Shown here: positions 34,203 to 46,359 of the stretch, one piece after another
Numbering within the stretch: the stretch's first letter is position 1
How the letters are laid out: the number at the start of each line of letters is the position of its first letter
Assembly: GCA_032622095.1 (NCBI GenBank)
Contig: CP136069.1
Span: 155,423,043-155,487,042 of the forward strand
Origin: Siphonodentalium dalli
Taxonomy: Eukaryota; Mollusca; Scaphopoda; Gadilida; Siphonodentaliidae
Reading direction: 5' to 3'
Length of the DNA stretch: 64,000 bases
Translations under genes and position numbers: made by a program
Notes under the pieces: model-generated
Databases searched by the model: none
Seen by the model: only the letters and a program-made list of their open reading frames with translations
What the model was told of the DNA's origin: nothing

Positions 34203-35320
34203 TCTCATATATATTTTGAAGACCTCTGCATGTCTGTCTGTCTGTTTGTCTGTTTGTCTGTCATTAATACAAATCTACGATTCTCGACCGATCGGGACGA
34301 AACTTGGTACGTGTGTGTAGTTTGACCAGGCGGTCGTCGTTGTCGTATTGGCGAGCCCGTGCGACACCCGTGCAGCGCATGCGCAGACGAGATCTCGGAA
34401 ACGGGTGGAACTATCGACTTGACATTTGCTATGTGAATGTATCTTGCCCCGGATACGAATTTTATCGGGTCGCCGAGCCCGTGCGACGCCAGCTTCGCGC
34501 ATGCGCAGACCAGATCTCGGAAACGGGTGGCGCGATCGGGACGAAACTTGGTACGTGTGTGTAGTTTGACCAGGCGGTCAATATCAGCTCATCAGATTTC
34601 AGATCCGAGATCAACTTTTCACGTGCCGAGGTCAAATCTGTTTTTACGCCGTTTTGCGCTAATATATTTCAGTTCGGTGCTCACAAATCGATTCGATATA
34701 GCGCGAATAATAAATTGCCAGTCATATAATTTGCATGGTTAGAATCTGTGGCGCTTCCTCTTTCCAACGATATATCACAGCCTGTGTCCGTTTAAAGTTT
34801 CTACCTTAATTATCCGGAAGAACGCAGGACCATGCTTCGGTCATCGAAAAACATTCCGTGAATCTATTACGCCGTCAAGAGATCGTGACGTGATCGCGTT
34901 TAACTCTTAACCGCGCGGCCGATGTCGCGTTAACTCATCACCGGCCGAGGTATCCGCAAATCAGACCAGATCTCGGAAACGGGTGGAGCTATCGACTTGA
35001 AATTTGGTATGTGAATTTATCTTGCCCAGGATACGAATTTTATCGGTTCGCGGAGCCCGTGCGACGCCAGATTCGCGCATGCGCAGACGAGATCTCGGAA
35101 ACGGGTGGATCTATCGACTTGAAATTTGGTATGTGAATGTATCTTGCCCCGGATACGAATTTTATCGGGTCGCCGAGCCCGTGCGACGCCAGCTTCGCGC
35201 ATGCGCAGACCAGATCTCGGAAACGGGTAGAGCTATCGACTTAAAATTTGGTTTTTGAATAGCTATCGACTTGAAATTTGGTTTTTGAATAGCCCGGACA
35301 ACGTCGGGCTCATCGGCTAG
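34203..35320 (+). mobile_element. Non-autonomous Helitron-like element, family H1
   Basis: The 5' end is TCTCATATATATTTTGAAGA preceded by A (34202). The 3' end has a hairpin (AGCCCG-n8-CGGGCT) then CATCGG and CTAG (35317-35320) followed by T. Insertion between A and T, a 5' TC, a 3' CTAG and a GC hairpin just before it are the structural hallmarks of Helitrons. It carries copies of a 122-bp unit (aaacgggtgg...tatcgacttg...gcccgtgcgac) and a TCTG repeat. No Rep/helicase ORF. Confidence 0.75.
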
Positions 35321-35568
35321 TATAATATATTCGTAATCAAAACATGCCTAGCTGCAGTGAAGAGTTTTGTTGTTGTCGATTTTATACGGCAAACATAATT
35401 ATGCGGAAAATATAATTTTGTGAATTATAATTTATTGTACTTTTATAGTGGTTTCGTGTCCGGAATGTTTATCTAACCGTTTTCGGTTTCGAATTATGCA
35501 TACACATTCGCTGACATGTTGATGAGACAGGCTTATATCTTTGGTCTTATGCATGATGTGTAATCAAG
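35321..35568. other. No gene recognised
   Basis: AT-rich spacer. Confidence 0.3.
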
Positions 35569-35879
35569 CCTGAGTTTAGTGTGCCTGTCATTTGCAGAAT
35601 GAGGTTCCCAGAGGGTGCATTTAGTGAAGCTATCCCGCATATTCTCTGGAAAGTTTCTATATTATTAAATTTCTATAGAAACTTCTTCACATAGATTATA
35701 TTTCTGTTTTAGTTTAGTTTCTCTGCATTACCAAATTGGCAGACGACACATTGCATAAGCGAGGTTCCCAATGGGTGTACATCAAACTATTCACCATTTG
35801 GGAACTTCAATCTGAGTCTATGTCTCCGATAGCATATGATGTCATGCATTCTGCAAATGACAGGCACACTAAGCTCAGG
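35569..35879. mobile_element. MITE with 33-bp terminal inverted repeats
   Basis: The left arm begins CCTGAGTTTAGTGTGCCTGT and the right arm, inverted, CCTGAGCTTAGTGTGCCTGT, with one mismatch over 33 bases. No clear target duplication and no ORF spanning the element. Confidence 0.75.
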
Positions 35880-36386
35880 TATGTTTGTGATGTCTCATTT
35901 ATAAAGTACTGGCAATGCCATAAAGACCCCGCTCGCATCATATTACTGACCTTGTCCTCTGGTTACAATCTAGATTACTAAACAGCTCTAAGACAGGGAC
36001 ATGGCTACATGGTCTCGGTTGGTGGGTCTCTACCTAAGAATTTTCAACTGCACAACCCAAGTAGGAAAACGGGCAGCTTTTGATATAAAACAACAGATTT
36101 CGTATTCAAACAACTGATGGTAAAATCAAACTATCAGAACAATTTTAACTTGTTTTAGTGAGAAATTTCGAAATAAATGTTGCGTTATAGGCATGAAATT
36201 GCATGAAACTGTTGAACACTTTGGCCAAAGTTGGGGAGGTTATACAACCACACTTCCTCTGTCGCCGCTTCCTAAGTTTACTGGGAATTTATAAAGACCC
36301 CGCTCGCAACTTATAAACTGAACTTGACCCCTGACAACAGCTTTGATTACTGACCTTGACCCCATGTCATAACTCCGAATACAGAC

Positions 36387-36599
36387 CTTGACGGTGGCTC
36401 GGTGTTGAATCCGCTTTATTTTCGTCGTTGACACGTGATCAGACGTTTCGCTGTTAGCAACCGGGATATCATTGTGCGTTTCTGAATAGCACGTGACATG
36501 ACATGGCCAATCATGAGACGTTGCCCACATGATAACCATCTGATCGACTTGGTCCCCATAACTAATGTGAATCTGCTCTGGGACTGACGCCATGAGAAC
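36387..36599 (-). CDS. Exon-like fragment: purple acid phosphatase N-terminal domain
   Basis: The minus-strand frame reads ASVPEQIHISYGDQVDQMVI followed by MWATSHDWPCHV and, later, KIKRIQHRATVK. The PEQ-hHhSYG-n-MVhxWxT pattern is the start of the fibronectin-like N-terminal domain of metazoan purple acid phosphatases (acid phosphatase type 7 class), secreted or lysosomal metallo-phosphoesterases. An acceptor-like TTTATTCCAG precedes it, and a possible donor (CAAG then GTCTGT) closes it at 36387; both boundaries are guesses. The frame stays open to 36240 but loses similarity. I found no exon with the metal-binding motifs (GDxG, GNHE, GHxH) nearby, so it may be one exon of a spread-out gene, or a stranded duplicate. 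Confidence 0.5.
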
Positions 36600-37389
36600 T
36601 GGAATAAAGTTGTATAGGTTACATAGAAGTTACTAACAACCCATTATAATAATAAAACAGTAACCACTTAAATATATGGGTTCTAATCCCGACATGGGCA
36701 AAAATCGGAACCAATTTTCAAGCTTCGTCTGAGTTGAGGGACATCTGAACGTGTCATTCCGATCGATACATGGCCATTTCGATAAGAAATAAGAATTTGT
36801 TCACGCTCATAGAAGCAACAACCGAGCACTCATGCATGGTGCATATTTTGGCTAAAGTCAGTTATATTGCTTTATGATCAATTTTTACAACTGTTTGATG
36901 TAAAAGGCTTGAGTGAAAAACTTTTTTCGGGGTTGATGCACCATCCACCACCGCGTCGCACGTGTCTGTATAAACCCCTCCCTGAATTGCCATTAGTTGG
37001 ACAATTTCCGGGCGTTAGTTTGCAATTTTCCGCCGACAAATCCAGTTGAAGGCCGGGGGTGGGGGCAAATGCAGTTTCCCAAATCTATGTTTCCAAGGTG
37101 TGGGTGCAGTTAGAAATTCATATTGAAATTCAGTTTGACCCCCCCCCCACAATAAGGATACTCTATATGACCACGTCTCCGTCAGTGTAAATATGCAGCA
37201 GTCAGAGTCATAATGACATACATATCGTATATGTATATCGTATTCTCGTTGAAACATCCTTTCTCGGAAGCGACCGGGCTTTCCCCAGATTTCGATTCAT
37301 TTTCATTTACCACTCGCCGTACACGAGGCATATCATGCGTTTACATTGTATTAAGTATGATGTATAAAGGTATAAGACATACACATGTA
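36600..37389. other. No gene recognised
   Basis: Contains a C run near 37140. A B-box-like ggttctaatcc near 36678 lacks the rest of a tRNA. Confidence 0.3.
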
Positions 37390-37603
37390 CAGTAATGCCC
37401 TAAATAATCGACTCCTTAACCACAGCAGAATTATGGGAAATTTTTCAGGATTAGTGTCGGAAATATGGCTTGTTGCCATTCATCGGAAAGTTCTCAATGA
37501 GAGCTTTCAGATGAATGGCAACAAGCCATATTTCCGACTAAATCCTGAAAAATTACCCATAATTCTGCTGTGGTTAAGGAGTCGATTATTTAGGGCATTA
37601 CTG
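37390..37603. mobile_element. pogo/Tc1-like palindromic MITE, copy 3
   Basis: Ends CAGTAATGCCCTAAATAATC and its inverse, TA on both sides (37388-37389 and 37604-37605). The whole 214 bp is a palindrome centred near 37497. The core differs from copy 2 by few bases. Confidence 0.88.
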
Positions 37604-38727
37604 TATAAAGTATACGCAATTAGCTACAAGTCTTCTGTAATAGTAAGGTTTGATAAATTGTTCCTTGAGAATATTCAGTTGCTGGCATTTCAGAACTAAA
37701 TGGAATTCGTTTACCAATTAAAAAAAAAAAAATTCGTTCGGAATAATTTAGGTTTGTCCAAGATCCCTTTTCAATTTGGAGGGTGTGGTTTCTCGTACGA
37801 ACGCGTATTAATGTGAATTCTTGGTCTTGATTTTCATAACTAAAATGTAATGTTCTTGGACGAAATCTTCTTTGATAATCCTGCAGAATGAAAATGTAGT
37901 TGATGTTAGCATAAGCATTGTTGCATATATATAAAACATTCAACCACTTTTCAATTGAAATGGCAAAGTTCCATTTGTTCGCGACGAATTGATGAACCAA
38001 ATATATCCCATCCCAATAGAGTCTAAAGTCCTATGTCTGCCACTGACCCATGGGGTTTTAATATCTGTGTTATCATATAGGGCTAGTATTGCATAATACA
38101 GGGACAAATCACAAAGGCAAACGGTCATTTGTCATCTTTTTTACGACAAATCGCGTTACGTTAATCGTTTCGATTGGACAATGTTGTTTTGGAGCTAATG
38201 TACTGATAGTCAGTTCTGATTGGCGCTACTGTTGTAGAATTAGAAAATGAACGACATGTATTCAGATCCACTATTTATATATGGGTCTGTAGTTAACTAT
38301 AAGACTGGCCCTGCTTCCTCATATTGATTGTGACGCCATGTGGATTTTGCGGCCTGGATAGCCTATATATCGTGAAAACCATGTGCGATTTTAATCGTGA
38401 AGTTGCAAAACCTCCCTATCGGGAATCAGTAACTTTGCAGTATTCTATCAAGACAATTTTACCAGGATCTTTATGCTACAGTTCATTGTGCTCTGTGCCT
38501 GTGCCACCCCACAGACGTTTAATACATTACTGGATCCCGGGTAATTGTTTCGGAATTTCCCCGGGTATTCCCAGTGACAACATAGGCAAACACATGTATA
38601 ATTGACAAAGTAATCACGCTCCTGTGTGTGAACTAAATTTGTATGCATTGTTCGACATTAATTAATCGCACTTGTGATTGTCGCTTCGGGAGTTGTCAGT
38701 AACCTGATACTCTGTGACCACCGTTAG
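37604..38727. other. No gene recognised; one weak exon candidate
   Basis: A good acceptor-like sequence (cattctgcag on the minus strand, near 37885) precedes an open stretch, but no family is recognisable and a poly-A run follows. Otherwise unassigned. Confidence 0.3.
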
Positions 38728-39126
38728 GGTACGTTCATATACTGGCAAGTTTGCACGGTATGGTTTTGTCGTAGAAAACTATATGGTGCCAGAATATGAA
38801 CGGAAACAAGCACATAAAGTGCATCTGTACCACATCTAACTGCGTGCGAAGTAAAATCTCTATCGTTTGTAGCGATGCTACCGGAATTTGCCAGTAAATA
38901 TCATGCAATTATCTAGCAAGAATAAATCATACAGATATTTGAAGGCAAATTCCAGTAGCACCGTTACAAGTGCAACTACATAAATTTTACTTCTCATGTC
39001 TTTCGTTTTGGTAAAGATGCATGTTATGTGCATCTTTCCGTTCATATTCTGACACCATGTGGTTTTCTATGACGAAATGCCCTCAAAAACATACCGTGCA
39101 AACTTGCCAGCGTATGAACGTATACC
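38728..39126. mobile_element. 0.4-kb foldback element
   Basis: The left arm (GTACGTTCATATACTGGCAA, 'gtttgcacggtatg') pairs with the right arm ('cataccgtgcaaac', 'ttgccagcgtatgaacgta'). Inner stretches such as 'gtgccagaatatgaacgga' also pair with 'tccgttcatattctgacac'. TTAA on the right and TTAG on the left suggest a decayed TTAA duplication. Confidence 0.7.
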
Positions 39127-39993
39127 TTAAAGTCGGAAAATTTAATGTAGAATGCATGTATACATGTGGCATTTTCTTCGAGATAGCTCCAAGTTTAAAT
39201 ATTTACATAGCCCGTCTGTGTTACACTATATCCTGTTCGGAGATTGGTCAACTGCCAATTGGGTCACCAGTTTTATATCCCAATAGCACACAGTCCGTAA
39301 CACGGACACGACGTCACAAATTGTTGACATAATTTGACCTAATCATTAAACGCGGTCAGCAGAATAATTAAGCGTGCTTTTCAACGTTCAGCCGAATTGC
39401 ATCTGAAGCCAGTTATATATTATATATATCGATCACGTTATCGTTGCTACGTGCATTGGGAATCTTGTAAAGGGCTAATTTAATGTGCTGCGGGAGCTAG
39501 TTTAAAATTTTCGGCAGATTTTATGAAAATAAATAAGAATACATTCAGTTTTTTTTCTGGGAATAAGTCATCAAAAAGCTACATAAATAAATAAAATAAA
39601 TATATATACAAAACGCCGTACCCCCCCCCCCCAGTGACACACACACCATCAATGACAACATCAACAACATCAACAACATCAACAACATAATTTCTATATA
39701 TTGTAACCAACGACAGGTGTGTATTACCCCCCCCCCCCCCCCCACACCGAAGAAGAAGAAGAAAAAAACGGTATCTATACCTTTTGAACCAGACCAACTG
39801 CATGCCATGTGTTCCAAACAATTACTGGACGACTTGTGAGCAGTGATATTATCTTCGTTTCGCGGGATAACTATTTTAAATGTCAAAAAACAGCACCCCG
39901 CTCTTTTGGCAAGACAACAATTTCCTATTGTACGGATTTACGTTATATCCGAAAAATTTAATCAAATGCCCTTATCATGGTCAAATGTTTTAA
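39127..39993. other. No gene; low-complexity runs
   Basis: C runs at about 39619-39632 and 39727-39742, and an (ACATCAAC)-type run at about 39650-39690. No coding pattern. Confidence 0.45.
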
Positions 39994-40154
39994 TGCTTCC
40001 ATAACTGGAGCTTCCTGACATTTTGCGAAAACCCTGTGCCATGTATTTCCATATATATATGCGAGTCCCCTATATACAAGAGAATATATTGCCCTAACAA
40101 TATTTAACTTGACATTGTAAACCAATGCATTATCTTCTGTATGCGATGCTCTCC
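39994..40154 (+). mobile_element. piggyBac-like MITE subfamily 2, truncated copy
   Basis: TTAA (39990-39993) precedes TGCTTCCATAACTGGAGCTT; the element then follows the 48158 copy until about 40150, where it is interrupted by the 'aatgagtcgcaa' repeat. Confidence 0.6.
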
Positions 40155-40660
40155 AATGAGTCGCAATTATATACGAAATTTATCAACCTGCATAAATCTG
40201 ATTCGAGGCTGGCGAGGCTCGATTCGAATTTAGTGGACGAGGTTAATAAATTTCGTATAGACTTGCGACGAATTTGAGATCCTTTTTTATCACATAATCA
40301 TATTGTGACAAGGAGATACGATCTCGAAACGGCTGGGGTTCAAAATAGTAATATCGATTTCCTTATCACAACCAAAGAGAAAGTAAAGACACCTTCAAGA
40401 CAAAATATTGTTTAATTTTAAATGTGACTTTTCATGTTGACAAAATTAATCAACAACCCTTATCATCCATGTTCATCTCACTGTCAACACCAAATAACCC
40501 AACACAATTCGAATATCATAATTATATTATAATTAACTTAATAATAGCATTGATCGATATAATTGCGGTAAGCTCTTACGTCAATGTGCGTCCCGGTAAT
40601 ACACGGGTGTCTTACTAAAAATATGGGCGGGTTAGAGGCTAATTATGTGAGTTATCGATT
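40155..40660 (+). repeat. Dispersed 'gagtcgcaa' repeat, copy 1
   Basis: Matches 49795-50222 over most of its length ('gatctcgaaacggctggg', 'attgatcgatataattgcg', 'acacgggtgtcttactaaa'). At 40158-40270 it has an internal palindrome ('atacgaaatttat' against 'ataaatttcgtat'). A third partial copy lies at 12479-12540. Confidence 0.7.
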
Positions 40661-40739
40661 ATGATATTTTATACTCGTTTTCTGCCTGTTGCTCTCGGAC
40701 CATTTTGTGGATTTTCTCAATACATATGTCATACACATG

Positions 40740-41190
40740 TTTTTCGGGTGTAGTCCTTGAATTGATGAAACTTGTATATTTTGGATCCTGGTCGGACATT
40801 ATCTGGCGGAGTTATACCCCTTTTCGACTTGGAATTTTATGACTATTTTGCTGACCAGATGATAACTCAAGTTAGTCAAATTTAGTATGTGGATCAATCA
40901 CATGCAAATACAGGTCAAGTTATAATGTGGGTTAGGTCCGACCATTTCTGACGGAGTTAAGTTATAATGTGGGTTATAGGTCCGACCATTTCTGACGGAG
41001 TTATGCTCTTTTCGACTTAAAATTTACCGATTACATTTATGGTGTTGTCCGGATGATAACTCACATTATGATTATTCGATAGGTTTACCATTTAGTATGT
41101 GGATTAATCACACACATGGAAATACAGGTCATTCGAATTTGGGTTCAGTCCAACATTTCTGATGGAGTTATATGCCCCTTTTCGTATTTT
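40740..41190 (-). repeat. Dispersed repeat, inverse of the 'gtcgaaaaagggcc' family
   Basis: Phrases 'gagttataccccttttcgac', 'gtccggatgataactcac' and 'tttagtatgtggatcaatca' recur about every 180-200 bases; the reverse complement resembles 18340-18590. Confidence 0.55.
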
Positions 41191-41537
41191 CTGATTATTT
41201 TGTTGTTTTTGCTGTTATTTTTGTTTTGGTATCGATATTACGACGTTATTTGTCCTTCTCTAATCAATTATGCATACCCAGCCATAAACTGCCTAATTAG
41301 GTCGGTTTATTATCAACAAGAAGGCCACAGCGTCCGACCCACGCATGCATCAATGACAAGGAAACGCTTGTTTTCCTGGTGTATGAACCAGACGATTGGT
41401 TTCCTGGTGTATGAACCAGACTGATGTATAGTATAGCAAGTATAAGTTCATTGGGATCGGCTGTAAAAAAAAAAATCAAAAAAAAAAATCGATATAATTA
41501 AGCACCCTTGGTCATGTGGTCCTGACATACATATTTA

Positions 41538-43290
41538 TCTATATTTGCGAATGTATATGTCTGTTTGTGTTCTATAGACATTCACGGGACCATCTGCACG
41601 GGGGTAACCGTATAATTCGACCTTATTTTGATAATCCGGCCATGCGAATGATAATCCGCCTTATAAACAGTAGGTTAGGTTGTAACCGATAAAAACTACT
41701 TAAAAATCACATTATATTGGAAAAAAAACATTATGAACGACGAGGTATACTAAGTGTACATATATATGGTGGCCGCGTTCCCTGTCGAGTATGGCCGCTT
41801 TATCAACATCCAATACACCCATGCATGTGTATGAATAACTCCAGAAAAAAGCGTATACCGCACAATTTAATGAAATAAACTATTATAATCGTTGATTATT
41901 ACCCCATATACCGTGTATTGGCATCGAAAATTTATTCGAGTTAAAACATGTGTCCGAAAACAAATGGAATTGTATGATACGGTTTTTTTTACATGATTGG
42001 CTAAAATCGTGATAAACAACGCTTATAAAATATCAATGATAGCGGAATATTACGAACATGATTGTTGTATAGACTATGTACACTTACCTCATCGTTCATC
42101 ATGTTTTTTTCGATACAATGCGATATTTAAGTATAGTTTTATCGGTTACAACCTAACATACTGTTTATAAGGCCGGATTTTCATTCACATGGCCGGATTA
42201 TCAACATAGGGCCTAATTATAAGGATACCCCCGTGAGCTACAGATGACACCAAAGTGGTCTAACAGATGTAACTTTTTACGAGAAAGATACTGGTGCGGG
42301 CTAGAATTGTGACGCTCTTGGTGTCAGGGACAGAAGAGGGGATGAGCAGCAAAATGTGTGACGCCGATTTCCACCAAACGTACATACATAATCATCTCCA
42401 TGATTCGAGTCAGGGGTGCACGGAAGGGGAGAGGGGAACCAAAAAATTATAAAAATATTTTTTTAGCGCCGATTTCCACCAAATTGATATACATTCTTCT
42501 CCATGATACAAGGAATCTAATCGTTTGGATGAAGGATGGGGACACTGAATTTAATAAGAATGTGTTTAGTCGCCGATTGCCACCAAACTTATACATTATC
42601 ATTTTCATGATATCAGGAGTCTATATATATAATGTTGTGGCTTAAGTTAAAGCATTCAAAAGTGGCGTCATTCGAGTCAGTGGTGCACTGAAGGAGATAG
42701 GGGTACCAACATTGATAAAATATATTTAGCGCCGATTTCCACCCTGAAATAATTGATATAGGTTCTTCTCCACGATACGAGGAATATAATCGTGTGATAT
42801 GAAGACACCAAACTAGTGTGGTTTGTGTGAGAGTTTGGGGGGCACTAAATTTGATAACAATTTGTGTAGTTCCCATTACCGCCAAAACTTGTACACAATT
42901 ATATCTCCATGATATCAGTAGTCTAATCGTGTGGTTAAAAGATGTCCAACAAATTGTCAAATTCTCTGTGATACGAGGAATCTAATCGTGTGCATTACAT
43001 ATGCCAAATTGGTGTCATTTGGGTGAGAGATAGGGGTAATAAATTTGATATGAATTTTTTGTTTAGTCGCCGATTTCCACCGATTTTAAATATAGTCATC
43101 TTCGTGTGGGTTACATGCGCCACATTAATTTTGATGCCTTTATATTTGCGAATGTCTGTCTGTGTTCTATATAACTCCCCAGGGGGGGGGGGGTGTAGAT
43201 GGTACAAACTGGTTCTAACAGGGATAACGTTTTACGAGGAAGATAATGGTACGGATTAAAATGTTCTGAAGTGACGCTGTTGGTGTCAGG
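41538..43290 (+). mobile_element. Helitron-like tandem block, inverse of 8240-9838
   Basis: Starts TCTATATTTGCGAATG after an A, interrupted by a foldback at 41596-42233, then continues with 'agcgccgatttccaccaaat', 'catgatatcaggagtctat' and 'gagtcaggggtgcac', the reverse complements of phrases at 8240-9790. A second start 'atatttgcgaatgtctgtct' lies at 43143. A G run occurs at 43181-43192. Confidence 0.6.
41596..42233. mobile_element. 0.64-kb palindromic element nested in Helitron-like repeat
   Basis: The left arm CACGGGGGTAACCGTATAAT, 'ataatccggccatg', 'gttaggttgtaaccgataaa' pairs with the right arm 'tttatcggttacaacctaac', 'catggccggattat', 'ataaggatacccccgtg'. Deeper parts ('atgaacgacgaggta' / 'tacctcatcgttcat') also pair, so arms are about 170 bases. 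The interrupted repeat resumes on the far side. Confidence 0.8.
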
Positions 43291-45359
43291 GGCAGCAGAA
43301 ATGATGAAATATTTTCGTCGTTGCAATATGAGGAACATTGAACCGGCAGAGGATGTATTTTGGAGCGCTAACCGCCATGTGACTTTAAGTATAAAACTAT
43401 CTGAAAACCAAACCAACCTGACGTGGAAAAGTTACAGTTAAAAAAATGAATGAACGGGAATTTTGTCGTCTTTTTATGGTATCAGAACAGCCCTACAAAT
43501 GTAAGTATATGGGACCAAATGGATATATCTCTTAATTTCTTGTTTAAAAGTTGTGGTACTTTTGACAACATTGTGCTTATTTGAATTCCAATAACTCTAA
43601 TGTCTGTTTTCAAATCTTTACCTACAATTTTTAAAATAAATAAGTCACGTGGGCAGACAAATGACAAGAGTATGTATTGCGAAATGCAATCAGCTTAAAA
43701 ACAAATTAATACAACACATTCAGATTCTTCATACAATAGGTGACAATCGGTCGAACCAACAGATAAGAGACCAAACCTGTTGCATGTATGTGAACGTTTC
43801 GTGACTTTGTGAAATGAATCGTTATATACGTTAGAAACATGACACGCAAGTTTCACAGTGGGAGGAAAACTGCGCGGCTCGTAGTTTTGGTCACGTGACA
43901 CTACGCTGCTCGTCTTCCCTACTTTTCATGCGAAGCTACCCCGGGAATGGTACCCGAAATTACACATTAACCCGACTGGATGGTTTCGCATTAGTGATTT
44001 TGAATAGAAATACAATATCCCGACGCTTTAAGGTATGTTTAGACACATCTCAATAGAGATCGGGAATAATATTCATTTACACAACAGCTTGAATATTTCA
44101 AAATGCATGCATGGTCAAATATGATTGCAATATTGATAACTTCTAAGAGCAATAGATGGTGCTATCAGTGTTAGGCGAACTGCTATATCATTCTGAAGCG
44201 TACACCATGAAGGGTCATTTCGTGGACACATGGGGTGCTATTCACCGGCTGGGTTTATAATATAGTCCAGGTAGTTTTACGAGGCGACGCTCAATGCGAA
44301 GCTATCGGTGGACATCGATGGGAAGACATCGCCGCGCGGTATAGGATTATCCAATCAAGGTGATTGGCGTCAATCATATAGATTGACCACCGGTCACATA
44401 CACATGCTGCGTGTAACAGTACACGTTTGTACACATTTCAACAATGAGCAACCGAGGAAAAGGACGTGGGGAAAAATATACCACCGACGACATGAGGGGG
44501 TCTACAAAAAAAATCCGTATATAGGGCCGGGGTGGGTGGGTGGTCCAGAGGCCGAAACAATCGTGCTTGTAATTTTTTTTCCAAAATGTTTTTTTTTCAA
44601 ACAATTTACAAGTACTGACCATGTAATATTTTTTGTAAGCATGTTAGTATCATGTTTGTTGGCATATGGCTATATAGACATCTATAGTGACTATTTAGCC
44701 TCAGATTTAGCAACATTCTGGATTTCACAGGATCCCGTCCCACTTCTCAGTGGAAAACCGTAATTTATTAAAAATTAATGTATTACCCAGTTGTATTACC
44801 CGAATAATAGTAATAAAATAAAAAAAACTGTATCACAAATACTACATGGTGAATACTCAATGATGACTAGATATCATTGACCCGATTGTTGCATAACATG
44901 AAATTGAAAAGGGTATCTCATAAATTTCTAATGTCTGAAATACTGTCTTGTTCTGGCATGCAATCAAATGCATTCCTTCTGGTTATTTCTCATCTTTTTA
45001 ATGATTGAAAATAATGTTAATTTGCAGCACTTATCCAAATAAAACTGAATTGGTTATGATGAATGGCCGTTACTGTTTATTGTTCAGACAATACCAACTG
45101 AAGGTGACGCTATTCTCCTTGAATTTACGAACTTCATCTTGAAGCTTATATAATTAAATACTGCTCAACAAGACTAAACTACAATACTAATTGTATACTG
45201 TTATCGCTTGCAAATAGATGAACTGAAATAATGTGATGCATTCAGATGCTTTGAGAAATGACATTCCTCAATGTCTTCAAAGTTCAAACTATAATCAAGA
45301 ATAAAATCTGACTGAGACTATACTGCAGACTCTAGTGCACAAATATACATGAACATACA
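43291..45359. other. No gene recognised
   Basis: A 151-codon plus-strand frame at 44308-44763 has no recognisable motif and unremarkable composition, so I do not call it. The rest is AT-rich. Confidence 0.3.
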
Positions 45360-45790
45360 AATGGTTGAGTTATAATAATGAAAAATGTGTTTACGGATGG
45401 AACCAAGTTGGTAGCTCTGGTATGCATCGACAGGCAAAACCTGTGATATGCAGTAATATCTGCATACATCCTTCCCGTATCATTCAGGTCTATCACCATA
45501 CCAAACCACTTCAAAATTCGACAACCGACACTTCAACTTATATGGCAAAAACTTTGTACGGATTGAATTTCATAAACAGGGCCCATGGATAACTCTGGTA
45601 GGCATTGGTACTCACAATCCGTGATATTATGCATATTCGTTCCCCATTTCTGGTCCGTCACATGTCATAGAGCATCAAAAATATGACAACCGACTCTTGA
45701 GTTATGATGCAAAATGTTTGTACGGACGGACGCACGGGCGGCTCGAGACGTCAACTATATACCCGCCGACTAATATCGGGGGTATAATAA
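45360..45790 (+). repeat. Dispersed repeat with terminal hairpin
   Basis: Two loose units ('ggtagctctggtatgcat' / 'actctggtaggcattggtac', each followed by 'cctgtgatat' or 'ccgtgatat') end with 'tgtacggacggacgcacggg' and the hairpin CCCGCCGAC-taata-TCGGGGG. This is the same architecture as 15060-15475 with different unit sequence. Confidence 0.55.
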
Positions 45791-46359
45791 CTATATATCT
45801 ATGTGTATACCTAACCAAAACAATTCCCCTCCTCAACCACCCCGGTGGATAAGACTAAAGAGTTCTTTGATCATGCACAAATAATTGTAGAACCCCTGAC
45901 CTGTTTACCACTATTTACACTGGCCAGTGTTCTCTGTCAGACTAAACACGCTCGATATATTAAGGCTATAATGCGGTCTAGGGCAATTTGTGACATACAG
46001 TGTACCTACACAATGCTTTATTATTGTTGTTAGATACTGGAAACACCAGGAAACAGCTGGAAATACAGTTATTTTTCGTTTTTCTGACCTGTGCTTTACC
46101 GATTAAGGATGTTATTGCTTGAGTCTTAATTTTACACACTTTGCACCAAAAAAGGATAGTGGAATGGGATTGAAAGGCAGTTAACACAGTTATTGAAGAA
46201 CGGCTAAAAAAACTCTGAAATTTTTATAAAAACATGAGAAAGGGGGTGGGTCCCTAACATTTGGAGGACCCAATTTTGCATAAATAGGGTGGTGGGTCCC
46301 TCGGGGTCTGAAAAAAACTTTTTGGGCCCTATATGTGCAATTGTTTTCCAGACCCCCCC

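Noticed and set aside
36678-36700. Second B-box-like string ggttctaatcc
   Set aside because: No matching A box or stems within tRNA distance.
37620-37990. Exon candidate after a strong acceptor (cattctgcag)
   Set aside because: Two frames are equally open after the acceptor, no family recognised, poly-A run inside the frame.
44308-44763. 151-codon plus-strand frame
   Set aside because: No motif or splice logic; ends in a hydrophobic stretch from T-rich DNA.
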